Source: Anticarsia gemmatalis
Taxonomy: Eukaryota; Arthropoda; Insecta; Lepidoptera; Erebidae
NCBI RefSeq assembly: GCF_050436995.1
Contig: NC_134775.1
Span: 9,805,170 to 9,869,169 of the forward strand
Length of the DNA stretch: 64,000 bases
Direction: 5' to 3'
The notes under the pieces were generated by a model that ran no database searches, had not been told where the DNA came from, and was given only the letters and a program-made list of their open reading frames with translations. Numbering within the stretch: the stretch's first letter is position 1; each line of letters starts with the position of its first letter. The position numbers and the translations under genes are program-made. Below are positions 41,561-52,232 of the stretch, one piece after another.

Positions 41561-42379
41561 ATAATCACTAATTTTAAAATGTTGCGTCTTCAAATAAAAC
41601 AAATGTTATAAAATGCAGCATTAATTCCTGATTCTAAATATATAAATGTTTTCATCGGGCGTGCCGGAAATTTTTAGTAATTTGAGTTTATATTTTTACA
41701 GGTTATGTTTTCATCGCGTCATTAAAATGTTAATATTTTTGTCAAATATTGTTTGAATGTTATTATTTATTTATAATATCACCCCTGTCGTTCAACGACG
41801 GGGCGTATATATTTTTTTATACATACTTTCGAGCAGTTATAGCCACAAAAACAAGACAACTTTAACTACCTATGAAACGTACGGTATCTTCTGGGTCTTA
41901 TGTCTACATTTCCAATTCTTTGCCTCAATATAGAGCTGAATTATAGTTGTTGTTCAACCATTTGTAGCCACCTTCAGTCCGGCAAATTTCAATTGAGTAT
42001 TATTATTTAGGTTATCAAATAGTATAAATCAGCTTGGTATGTGACAAGGGTAAATAAAAAATGAAAAGATTTTACATTATATTATTATATTTATTTCATC
42101 CACATCTCTTATTATAATTTCATCTAAAAGTTCAGCTGGTGTTATAATATTATGTTGATGCCTGGCCCATCCCAAGTACCAGTCTAAAGTCATGGTATGC
42201 GCACAGCAGCCTATATATAGTACGCATACCCACCAGGCAACTGCATTAGTATTCTAGGATTCCCGTCCGACCGACGTTATTTTCAATGAGTATATATGTC
42301 GGAGCGCCAGCATCGAGGCGCTATATCTTCGTACAATCTAATTAAAATTAGCTTGATTTGATTGTTAAGAAATAATTTA
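41561..42379. other. AT-rich noncoding stretch before element C
   Basis: No coding sequence seen. A short imperfect hairpin (CCCCTGTCGTTCAACGACGGGG) lies near 41786-41807. A TATATATAG motif near 42214 may belong to the U3 of element C's LTR. Confidence 0.35.
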
Positions 42380-42446
42380 ATGTAACGGAAACGTCAAGTG
42401 TTTACACTTGGGTGTGGTCGGTACAATGTTGGCAACACAGGCAGAT

Positions 42447-43060
42447 GACGGTTGGCATGTCACAATAGACAGCTGTCACTCAGAGGTATGATCGTTGGAA
42501 CGTTAGTGTGGTTAGAGGATTCATCGTTCGAACTGTAGCCCTACCATGAGTTGGCGTAGTTAAAAACTAGAGTAGTTAACGTGAGAACGCAACTACAACA
42601 GTGGGCTCAAATAGGGAAAGAATGAACGACAAAGCCAATCTACATTCACTGTTGTTTAATTTAATTACACGTTATTAAATATGGCGACCCATGGTAGCAA
42701 TTTTGGTACCTTAACTATCTGCTAGAGGCGCTGTTCGAGTTTTACGAGAACTACAGTGTCTCCGGGAGACTATAGTTACCAACTCATGGTAGCGCTACTG
42801 AAGGGAAAACGGTCGTTGCCACGTTGTACCGAACTCACCGCGTTTCTGTCTTGCATCCAGCTAGATCGGTTAAATCCTAGTCTATTTTTGTGCTGTGATT
42901 ATTGTAATGGACAAATACACCAGTGAGCTAAGTCTAGTGCGTATTATTTTGGACTATTCGCCATTACTGACCAATCTGATAGCGAGGTACCCTATATGCC
43001 TTCGATATCAGAAATGGATTGTCAGGATACAACCCCATACAACACACCGTACCCCGACAT
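42447..43060 (+). repeat. Direct repeat of element C, left copy, with a 262-bp extra segment
   Basis: It matches 46552-46905 except for 42536-42797, which is absent there. The extra segment is bounded by CTG on both sides and has inverted ends (CTACCATGAGTTGG and complement). Confidence 0.8.
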
Positions 43061-43065
43061 CAGAA

Positions 43066-43330
43066 CTGGAATGAGAAGACCACGCACCACGTGCTTTGAA
43101 CTTTAATGCACCACGTACTATGGGATGAGAAGACCACTCACCACGTGCTTTGAACTTTAATGCACCACGTACTATGGGATGTGAAGACCACATACCACGT
43201 GCTATGGACATTCACGCACCGCGTACTATGGACATCAACGAACGTGCTATGGACATCAACGAACCACGTGCTTCGAACGTTACCGCTCCACGTGCTCTGA
43301 ACCATGACATTAGTGATGACATGCTTGTGC
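43066..43330 (+). repeat. Short tandem repeats with CACGTG/GCACCACGT words
   Basis: Units such as GAAGACCACGCACCACGTGC, then TTTGAACTTTAATGCACCACG, and later ATGGACATCAACGAAC recur in tandem with drift. They sit where the gag leader of element C would be. Confidence 0.65.
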
Positions 43331-44805
43331 GTGCTATGAAGACATCAGACATCTTTATCGGCTGAGCTACGACTACCCCATATTGATCCCGATAAATCGG
43401 AAGTGGATGCACGATCATGGTTTTCTACCGCAGCCCTGTGTATCAACGATGAACATGATCATGGTGCGAAGCGGATAGTTGCTTTGAGCCGTGCTTTGAA
43501 TGGACAAGCCCCCACGTGGCTGTCGACGATATTTTTTTCCTGGAATGACGTGAAGTGACTTTAAGAAGCTCTTTATACAAAGATCTGCCTACGATTGACT
43601 CGGAGAAGTAAGAAACAGACGCAAGATCAAGCGGCAGTAGCGGCGGCGGCAGGCCAGGTGACGAGGGGAGCCGAGCGAGCGCTACGTCGATGTATGAGTC
43701 GTGCAACCATCATCATGTACTTACGAACGTAAAGGTGAATTGTTACGCTTTGCTTATGATTCTTGTGCTGAATGCTTGTTGGTAATAATTATACAGTTTT
43801 CCTACGAAATATGGTAGTAAAGGTTCTAATAATGTTGAATTGCAATTATTGGTATTGGTCAAAGACGAGTGTTCAGTACAGAACAGATTTTATGTTGTGT
43901 AGCGATTATGAGGATGATCCTCCCTTTATTAAACAAAAGTCTTGTGTGTTATTCGGTCAGTCATAGTTTGTAGTGCTTGATGCATTTTAGTAAGATTTAA
44001 CTTCTGTTGTGACTGACGTAACTGGAAAGTACAGGATTAGACTTTAACAAATGTTGAGCGCATTTTTAGTTTTTCATTACGGGCTAACGACATGTTTGAC
44101 CACAGATGAACTAAAGATTATGTTGATTAAGTTGAGCATAGAAATATGCGAGGTTGTATTAGAAAAGTAATAGATAACAAGTTCAAAGAACCTTTTGAAA
44201 TTATTGAGATTGTGGATAGATGTTGGTTAGACGGAGGTCATGTACCAGTCGATATAGATTTTGATGATAATGAGATTGATGAGTTTGTGGTGAAGGTATT
44301 CAAACGAGTGAAGGTTTCTGTCGACCGTATTGAGTGGTTCGACTTTGGAGAAAGTCGTGGTCTTGAGAGACCGTATTGAGTGGTTCGACTTTGGAGAAAG
44401 TCGTGGTCTGTGGAGACCGTAGTGTAGTCCAAGAGGGATGCACGTGTGAGCAATGTGATTGCTCGTCGGCTGGAGAGCCGTGGTGTTAGAAACTTTACTC
44501 GGGGATAACTGTCAACTAAGAATTGTTTTTGTACAGTGGTTTTAAAGATTGATTTGAACGGCTTTGGTACATGACTCAGGCTGATTGTTGTTAGTGAAAC
44601 TATTTTGAATACAGTCCCAATGTTTGTTTCTAGAATGAGATTTAATTAAAAATCCAAGTGAAGCTCTTAAAACAGTTATTGAGATGGGCCCAGTAATTGT
44701 AGAGTTTGGGTCAGGAGTGGCCGAGTGTGACATTGTTCTGTCGTGTTCTGTCTAGTGTTCACAGAGTAACCATCACACGAAGACGTCAGACAGGAGATTA
44801 TTTCA

Positions 44806-45330
44806 GTGCTGACGAGTAAACCAGTACTAATGATATACGATCCGGACTTGGAAGCAGAGCTACACACAGATGCAAATGCAATTGGGTATGGTGCCGTTCT
44901 AATGCAAAAGTCAGAAGGTAAGTTACAAGCTATCGCTTACTTTAGCAAGCGTACAACATCTGTGGAGTCTAGATACCACTACTACGAGTTGAAGACCCTA
45001 GCAGTTGTGAACGCAGTCAAGCACTTCAGACATTACCTTCATGGTCGCAAGTTATTGGTGGTAACGGACTGCAGTTCCCTACAGATGACACGCAAGAAGC
45101 TGGATCTGACACCACGTGTCCACAGATGGTGAGCCTATTTGCAGAGCTTCGACTTTGTTATTATTCATCGTAGAGGTAAGCTTATGTCTCATGCTGATAC
45201 GGATCCGAAGCAGATACGTCTGAAAGACAGTGTTTCGCTATTCGGCGCACTAACGAGGGTTGTCGCGGACCAGGGACGATGTTTTGCTAGTGTCGAGACT
45301 TCAAAGATTACTGTGAGTCGGTAAATGTGA
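44806..45330 (+). pseudogene. Element C RNase H with integrase fragment joined by deletion
   Basis: Frame 44806-45132 has KPVLMIYDP, HTDANAIGYGAVLMQ, YYELKTLAVVNAVKHFRHYL, VTDCSSL, the Ty3 RNase H pattern. From 45139 a further frame has the RNase H end (HRRGKLMSHAD), then directly an integrase second-Asp word ADQGRCFAS, so the connecting domain and first integrase half are deleted. Confidence 0.8.
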
Positions 45331-45900
45331 AGCTCCACTTGATTGCGACTGGTGGCTCGAGAGCTAGCGGTCGGGTCGAGCGCACGATGAGTACAATTGG
45401 GGGTCTACTTACGGCTGCTGAAACAGGTAACCGTTCATGACAGGATACTCTACCTCTACCTATGTGCAGCTTGCGCTTAACTACACTCAGAACCGCGTGA
45501 CTAAGGCCAGTCCATTGGAGCTCTTAATTGGTAAGGTTGCGAGACCATTAGACATTATGTTGGCTGGTGATGCTGAACCTGAGGTTGACATTGATCAGGT
45601 GAGGGAACAGCTGCAGAGTTCGACAAGGTATGTTTCGATAGGATTAAAGCTAGCTTGAAGGCTTTCTCTGTTGGAGGTTACGTTCTTTAGAAAAACGCAG
45701 AACGTAATGCTTGCGATGTCCAGTCGTGTGAGATTCGCTCTGGCGAGAGGATCGACTTTGATGCTGTTGATACTGACGTGCCGTTGGCGAGTAAAGGTTT
45801 GTTGGTGGGTATCTTGATATCTTTTAAGAGTTCCTTTACTAATGGTGTTCCTATTAAACGCGATGTAGAGTAACTTTTTTATGGGTACATACCATGGACC
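45331..45900 (+). pseudogene. Element C integrase C-terminal half
   Basis: SGRVERTM (Glu region, near 45370) and, from 45437, LALNYTQNRVTKASPLELL, typical of the end of the Ty3 integrase core. Frame breaks separate the pieces. Confidence 0.65.
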
Positions 45901-45931
45901 ACTATTCAACCAATTTAAATGAAAACTTTGC

Positions 45932-46470
45932 GTGGCATGAGTCACTATCGCTCGATTAAGGTGATAGTGACGCCCAGTTGTGAGATATCGTCGCTCAATA
46001 GAGTGGCATGAGTCACTATCGCTCGATTTAGGTGATAGTGACGCCCAGTTGTGAGATATCGTCGCTCAGTAGAGTGGCATGAGTCACTATCGCTCGATTT
46101 AGGTGATAGTAACGCCCAGTTGTGAGATATCGTCGCTCAGTAGAGTGGCATGAGTCACTATCGCTCGATTTAGGTGATAGTGACGCCCAGTTGTGAGATA
46201 TCGTCGCTCAGTAGAGTGGCATGAGTCACTATTGCTCGATTTAGGTGATAGTGACGCCCAGTTGTGAGATATCGTCGCTCAGTAGAGTGGCATGAGTCAC
46301 TATCGCTCGATTTAGGTGATAGTGACGCCTAGTTGTGAGATGTCGTCGCTCAATAGAGTGGCATGAGTCACTATTGCTCGACTTAGGTGATAGTGACGCC
46401 TCGTTGTGAGATATCATCGCTCAATATAGTGGCATGAGTTACTTTCACTCGTTTAAGGTGATAGTAACGA
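45932..46470 (+). repeat. 71-bp tandem array (seven full units plus partial) with a hairpin in each unit
   Basis: Units start GTGGCATGAGTCACTATCGC at 45932, 46003, 46074, 46145, 46216, 46287, 46358 and, partial, 46429. Each holds GTCACTATC and its complement GATAGTGAC about 13 bases apart. Units 2-6 are nearly identical; the last drift. Confidence 0.95.
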
Positions 46471-46551
46471 ATGAGGCCCGTGAATTGATGATGGGCGGTA
46501 GTAGAGTTGATTTTAGCGTATAGAGTAATTGGTTTTCATTTCAATTTTGAG

Positions 46552-46910
46552 GCAGATGACGGTTGGCATGTCACAATAGACAGCTGTCACTCAGAGGTAT
46601 GATGGTTGGAACGTTAGTGTGGTTAGAGGATTCATCATTCGAACTGAAGGGAAAACGGTCGTTGCCACGTTGTACCGAACTCACCGCGTTTCTGTCTTGC
46701 ATCCAGCTAGATCGGTTAAGTCCTAGTCTATTTTTGTGCTGTGATTATTGTAATGGACAAATACACCAGTGAGCTAAGTCTAGTGCGTATTATTTTGGAC
46801 TATTCGCCCTTACTGACCGATCTGATAGCGAGGTACCCCATACGCCTTCGATATCAGAAGTGGATTGTCAGGATACAACCCCATACAACACAACGTGTCC
46901 CGACATTATA
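46552..46910 (+). repeat. Direct repeat of element C, right copy
   Basis: Matches 42447-43060 closely but lacks the 262-bp segment. It includes a short open stretch (MDKYTSELSLVRIILDYSP) also found in the left copy. What follows to 47159 is noncoding and unrecognised. Confidence 0.8.
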
Positions 46911-47159
46911 CATAATATTGTTTTCGTGAGATATGTCTGTACTAAATTATTCCTCTAATTAATGTAGTCTCAGACGTCTCAGTACTGCCTCTAAGATTAT
47001 ATTCAGTGGAATTGATAGGTTTACAGCTTGCTTCAATTCTATATCCGCCATGGAAACGTACATGCTCGCCATAGTAGGAGCGAGCTTGCCTTACTTGATA
47101 CGTTCTCAAGGCGAATAAAATCAGATTCCTGTACTCTAGGGTAGGGAAATATAAAACAT

Positions 47160-47418
47160 AGCTGACCCGCGCAACTTCGCTTGCGTCACCTGAGAGAATG
47201 GGTCAAAATTTTTCCCGTTTTTGTAACATTTTTCGTTGCTACTCCGCTCCTAATGACCGTAGCGTGATGTTATATAGCCTATAGCCTTCCTCGATAAATC
47301 TAACACTGAAAGAATTTTTCAAATCGGACCAGTAGTTCCTGAGATTAGCGCGTTCAAACAAACTAACAAACAAACAAACAAACAAACTCTTCAGCTTTAT
47401 TATATTAGTATAGATAGT
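47160..47418 (-). mobile_element. Helitron-like repeat, copy 3
   Basis: Inverted copy starting AGCTGACCCGCGCAACTTCG and ending TATAGATAGTATAGAT. It marks the broken 3' side of errantivirus D. Confidence 0.65.
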
Positions 47419-47900
47419 ATAGATTATTTCGATCCGCAGTGATGATACTTTGACTTCAGAACGCCTGGGAATATTTATTTTAAAGTGTTCATAATAAAGA
47501 ATTGGTATTTCGGTGGTATTTGTTCGTAATATTTGGTTTTTCATGTCAACGTTAGCGTCTAGTTGTTTTAGCAAATCTATGCCTATTAGGCCGTCATAGT
47601 CTTTGTCAACTTTATAAACGAAAAACTTATGAGTAAGATCTGTTTGAAAGGTTTCCGTAAGCGGTATATTTGCTACTTCCGTGTGTTGGCTACAACCATG
47701 TGTGCTAACTACTTGGAAAGGCTCTTCATACGTATTATAAGGAAAATATTCATTTATTTTTCCGGATTTATGAAAGAACGCGTACTGCCAGTATCGATCA
47801 TAAAAATAGCGTCTAGTTCTGGTATTTCGATATGAGGTAGTCTATGAGCTTGCGAATAGTTTAAATTGATTATTTCAGGTGATCGTCCGGTGAGGCTTCT
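47419..47900 (-). pseudogene. pol: Errantivirus D protease
   Basis: Minus-strand coding in shifting frames contains FMIDTGSTRSFINP (active site DTG, near 47800), YDGLIGIDLLKQLD and FKINIPRRSEVKV, parallel to the protease region of element B. It is cut at 47419 by a Helitron-like repeat. Confidence 0.75.
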
Positions 47901-48993
47901 ATGGTAAAATTTTCCTCATTTTCCTCAGACTCTACGTAATTTTCGTACATTTCCTGATTGTCCATATCTATACATTCGTTATATGTTTCATAATCCTCAT
48001 ATTCGTCTATGTTATTTTGTTTTACTGCCGTTCGCATGGAGACGTCCGTGTTAGGCTTAGGTGTTGTATTTTGCGGGAAACGATTCTGATTTAATTGATT
48101 TGATATCCCGAATTTAAATTGCTAATTGGGATTTTGTTTGGAAAATCCGCTTTGTTTATAATTATTAACTGCTCTAGGCAATTGTTGTTGCGGGTGACGA
48201 AATTGATTAAGTTGTCCTAACTTATTAGGCTGAGGGAATCTCATCTGGTTATTAACGGGATTATTTCTATAAAATAGATTAGGGAATGTTTTATGCTGAG
48301 AATTTTGTGGAATATTATCATTAATGCCGAATTTAAATTGACTTTGTGGCGTTGGTATGATAGGTTTAAATTGCAATGGTTTATGGTTCGATTTATTTTT
48401 AGATTGATATTGCGTTTGGAAATTGACCTCCTCCGTTACGACACTTAGTGCATTTTCCAGCGAGGTGCATTTGTTCAATCTTACGAAACGAAGCATTTCC
48501 TCGGGTAAGTTATATAAGAATACGTTTAACGCGGTATTGTTGTATATAATGTACTTAGCTGCTTTGATGCCTTCGTCAGTTAAAAGGTTGACTTTAGATA
48601 TTAAGGATGATCTTATATTCTGGATTCTATGACAGAACTCAATATACGTTTCTCCTTGTTTTATCTTAAGATTTTCTAATTCTATGGCATTACAGGTTTC
48701 AGTGCGTGGATCGCCAAAATGCTGTACAAATAATCTTTTTAACTCCTCCCATGAAAACACATTTTCTCTTTCACTAATTAATATGGCCGCTTTGCCTACT
48801 AATCTGCTGGTAATGCAGTGATATAAATAGATATCCTGAGCAGGATTGTTTTCCCCTCTAAATGACTTAATTACATATTCACATTTATTTTATAAATGTT
48901 TAACAATTTCCCGTCGCCATCAAAGCGTGGGATAATCGCTTGAATTTCCTTAGGAGTAAGTTGAATTGTATTTGTTGGCTCATTTGTTGCCAT
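47880..48993 (-). pseudogene. gag: Errantivirus D gag
   Basis: Gag starts at ATG 48993 (MATNEPTNTIQLTPKEIQ). A shift near 48890 leads to the main frame 48760-48122 with the capsid-type domain (FSWEELKRLFVQHFGDPRTE, EFCHRIQNIRSSLI) and a Gln/Asn/Pro-rich C-terminus. TAG at 48122-48124 interrupts it; coding continues in frame with NTDVSMRTA and an acidic tail, ending near 47880. No zinc knuckle, as in other errantiviruses. Confidence 0.8.
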
Positions 48994-49019
48994 TTTTACA
49001 AATATATATAATTTTAAGG

Positions 49020-49300
49020 CAAAAGATTAATAAAGTATATTCGGCGATTTTTGTCCGATATATACGCTTAAACTAAGTGTAAATTCGGCTATGTTTGTCC
49101 GAAAATACACGTTCCTATACTAATTGTAGATTTCGCGATTTTTGTCGAAAAATACAAGTAAATACTATAACTAATTGTAGATTTCGCGATTATTGTCGAA
49201 AAATACAAGTGAAAACTATAACTAATCGTAGATTCCGTGATTTTTTTTCCGAAAATACGAGTGGATATATCAACTTGGCGATGTTTGGTCCAGTTAGATA
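49020..49300 (-). repeat. Tandem repeats (about 51 bp, five to six units) in the 5' leader of errantivirus D
   Basis: Units share GATTTTTGTCGAAAAATACA and CTATAACTAATTGTAGA words; two central units are close to identical and outer ones diverged. They lie between the primer binding site and gag, the position of the su(Hw) insulator array in Drosophila gypsy. No su(Hw) consensus was recognised. Confidence 0.75.
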
Positions 49301-49543
49301 TATAAGGATAGACACGGGGTTATGGAAACAGTATAAGGATTTACTCACAGTAATCTGCTGCTGCCCATGCCGAGTTGCTGTCTTGAACGGTGTTAGCGAG
49401 ATGCTGCTGCTGCCCGATGCGGTATTTGACGAAATTTGTAAGTTCTTCGAATCTTAGTCAGGCTATTAGTTGCCGCGGAGTACCGATTTTTGTGTACGGA
49501 ACGACGAACTTTACGCGAACTTAAGATCCGACCCGACTGCGCC

Positions 49544-50082
49544 AGTCAAATTAATGCACAGAGCTTTATTTTAAAAAATATATTTATTTAATTAAAACAA
49601 AGGTGTGCTCGCAGAGCATCAAGCCGAGACAATTACAGGAACAGATCTGGATTATGGTACAAATGACAAAGCTTTGATACATATGGCTTTAGTCCCGTGG
49701 TATCCGGTATGGCGTGATACATACAATCATGGTATTAATGAATGGTCTTAACAGTGAACAAGTAATCGTAAATCAAGTGGTTATAGTTTTGGCGCTCATT
49801 AAAGTTACAGTAATTGACCAACTAGCATTTGACACCGTAACTCTAACCCATTGATTATTGTTCTCTAACCTATTGATATTGTTTGTAGAGGCCTAGCAGG
49901 ATGCATGACTAGCTATTCACAAAAGAAAACACGTGTTGTATTTAATCTACTGTGAATCTATCGATACTGTTATCAGAATGAAAAAGGAATATCCCAGGAG
50001 TTGCTCCTATAATGATTATCACATATACGAGCCCGTTTGGGTACATAATATTTTTGATCATGTACCTAAGTGGCACGTAACT
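49544..50082 (-). repeat. 5' LTR of errantivirus D
   Basis: 539 bp. AGT...ACT ends and the adjoining primer site set the edges. It inserted into exon 3 of the Cys-rich pseudogene, after the codons for NISDK. Confidence 0.75.
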
Positions 50083-50626
50083 TGTCCGATATGTTAATCA
50101 ATCTAGTATTTCTGCAGTTGGGAAAAATACAGTAATTGAGACAGTTTGGTGCCCTTCGATAATTTGGCAAAACTAAAGTATCATTACTGACAATTGAAAT
50201 GGATTCAGCTTCTATTTGAGATTGAGGCTGCTCGTCATCATTTCCTGCTGGAACAATAATCGGTTCTATTGGAAACGATTCAGCTTCTATTTGGTGTTGA
50301 GGCTGTTCTTGAACATCTGCCGGAACAGTAATAGGTTCTATTGCTGGGGTAGATCTGGCATTATCCACAACATTTCTACGACGAGCTTCTCTTTGAGTGC
50401 GTAACCAACATGCATGGCAAACCCGATCTGATGTTGATACCTGAAAATCAAATATTAAAAAAATACATATTTTTAGAATAAAACTAGCCGTTCGCCGCAG
50501 GTTACACGTGCGTGCTTCTCCGCTACCTTGCATGCCCTCAATAAATGTATTAAACAAATTTTTAGGCGTGCAAGGTCCTCACGATGTTTTCCTTCACCGT
50601 TGGAGCATGTGATAATTATTTCTAAT

Positions 50627-50892
50627 AGCTGACCCGCGCAACTTCGCTTGCGCCACATAAGAGAATCATAATTTTCCCCGTTTTTGTAACATTTTTCACT
50701 GGTACTCTGCTCCTATTGGTCGTAGCGTGATGATATATAGCCTATAGCCTTCCTCGATAAATGGGCTATCTAACAGTGAAAGAATTTTTCAAATCGGACC
50801 AGCAGTTCCTGAGATTAGTGCGTTCAAACAAACAAACAAACAAACAAACAAACTCTTCAGCTTTATAATATTAGTATAGATAGTATAGATTA
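50627..50892 (-). mobile_element. Helitron-like repeat, copy 4
   Basis: Inverted copy, adjacent head-to-tail to copy 5, in intron 2 of the Cys-rich pseudogene. Confidence 0.65.
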
Positions 50893-51176
50893 CTAGCTGA
50901 CCCGCGCAACTTCGCTTGCGTCAAATAAGAGAGAATGGGTAAAATTTTTCCCCGGTTTTGTAACATTTTTTACTGGTACTCTGCTCCTATTGGTCGGAGC
51001 GTGATGATATATAGCCTATAACCTTCCTCGATAAATGGGCTATCTAACACTGAAAGAATTTTTCAAATCGGACCCGTAGTTCCTGAGATTAGCGCGTTCA
51101 AACAAACAAACAAACAAACAAACAAACAAATAAACTCTTCAGCTTTTAATATTAGTATAGTATAGATAAGTATAGA
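50893..51176 (-). mobile_element. Helitron-like repeat, copy 5
   Basis: Begins TACTAGCTGACCCGCGCAAC directly after the end of copy 4. The tandem arrangement of two same-family copies is unusual for independent insertions. Confidence 0.65.
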
Positions 51177-51377
51177 TACACACATAACTTCGAAAAGTCA
51201 TTGGTGTGTTGCCTCGGATTCGAACGTTTAAGAAATTTCTCGAATTCGAAGTGGTTTAAGTTAGCACCTCCCCAGGCTAGTGGTCGCAGCACTAGCGTGG
51301 GAGGTGCTAACTTAAACTACTCGGCTAGCACTGCTATATATAATAAAATATATTTTATGTCTTTGTGTGTATATTCA

Positions 51378-51650
51378 ACTGCACGTTTGGCGCAGTGGTT
51401 TAAGCGCTCACCTCGCTGCAACAACCGTAGCGCCGCGTGTGGTGGGTTCGAATCCCACCCGGGACAAATCTTTGTGTGATGAGCACGACTATTTGTTCAG
51501 AGCCTGGATGTTAATGTATCTATATAAGTATATATTTAGAAGTATATATGTATGTTTATCAGTTATTTGGTTACCATAGCACAAGCTCTGCTTAGTTTGG
51601 AATCAAATGACCGTGTGTGAGTTGTCCCAAAATATTTATTTATTTTTATA
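51378..51650 (+). mobile_element. tRNA-derived SINE, copy 2
   Basis: Head CTGCACGTTTGGCGCAGTGG contains an A box (TGGCGCAGTGG). A perfect B box GGTTCGAATCC follows at about 51446. The body matches the inverted copy at 40478-40765 and ends in an AT-rich (ATTT)n tail. An inverted repeat (GTTTAAGTTAGCACCTCCC and complement) lies just upstream at about 51255-51318. Confidence 0.88.
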
Positions 51651-52232
51651 TTTAAAAAAATATTTTATTTATTTTTATTTATATAATATAGATAGATATA
51701 CCTATATGTAAATACATAAGGTATACAAACCTGTTTTGGTGCAATTGTATTCTTAATGATATTTATTATAGATATTTGATGTTGAGAGGGATTATCTCTT
51801 AATACTTTATCACTTTGTCTTCGTATAATTGAACAACCACACAACAAACACACATGACTGTGTGAGGCTCAGTATTGGTAGCACCACCGTCTTGGAAACT
51901 TCTATTTACAGCTGCAAATGCCAAATCTCGGCATGTTTCACACACCTCATCGTCTTCAGTTAGCTAAAAAAAAGCAGCATAAAAAAGCAAGATAAAAATT
52001 ATGAAACCTTACGATGGCCTTTTAATTCTCAAGCTGACACTTGTACTTATGGACTTAAAACAAAAAGAGATTTTACTTACGGTTATTGGATAAACCCAGC
52101 TAGTGAGCAATGTAACAACTCTCATATTCTGTTCCAAAGCAGGGTATCGGCGGAAGCTATTCACACATATGTGACAATTCACACACAAAATTCGAGTCAG
52201 CCTGACACGACTACCCATACTTGCAGAAATAT

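Larger units (their letters stand above)
42380..46910 (+). mobile_element. Degenerate Ty3/gypsy element 'C'
   Basis: Coding remnants run in Ty3 order: a gag-like patch (about 43390-43560, SEVDARSWFSTAAL), RNase H (44806-45132), integrase pieces to 45658. Segments 42447-43060 and 46552-46905 are direct repeats of each other. LTR edges are unclear: TGTAACGG at 42380 to 42682, followed by TGGCGACCC, is one possibility. RT and protease are not recognisable, so large parts are lost. Confidence 0.6.
47419..50082 (-). mobile_element. Errantivirus 'D', 5' part only
   Basis: On the minus strand: LTR (50082-49544), primer binding site TGGCGCAGTCGG (ending at 49544), a leader with tandem repeats, gag, and protease. 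It stops at 47419 against a Helitron-like copy. Gag and protease resemble element B. The LTR starts AGTTACG and ends GACT. No 3' LTR is seen in the window. Confidence 0.85.
50083..52218 (-). pseudogene. Cys-pair-rich protein gene, three predicted exons, truncated
   Basis: Exon 1 (52218-52083) encodes LCVNCHICVNSFRRY and ends at a GTAAGT donor. Exon 2 (about 51965-51733) has VCETCRDLA and, after a one-base shift, CLLCGCSI; it ends at a GTTTGT donor. Exon 3 (50440-50083) starts after TTTCAG with VSTSDRVCHACWLRTQREA, then an acidic Gln/Pro repeat (PIEPIIVPAG-like twice) and NYCIFPNCRN. It is cut by the LTR of errantivirus D. The repeated CxxC pairs suggest zinc binding. I recall similar repetitive arthropod proteins but cannot name the family; it may be a host gene or part of a transposon. 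Intron 2 holds two Helitron-like copies and a SINE. Confidence 0.5.

Noticed and set aside
41786..41807. Hairpin as a transcription terminator
   Set aside because: The stem is imperfect and intrinsic terminators are not expected in a eukaryotic genome.
43008..43706. Minus-strand ORFs in element C
   Set aside because: The apparent repeats in the peptide come from CACGTG-type tandem DNA repeats; no domain is present.
45932..46470. CRISPR-like array
   Set aside because: The 71-bp units are contiguous with no unique spacers, and the setting is a eukaryotic retrotransposon.
51385..51460. A tRNA gene
   Set aside because: A and B boxes are present, but a matching copy at 40478-40765 shares the long noncoding body and tail, so this is a tRNA-derived SINE. 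The same reasoning applies to 55807-55880.
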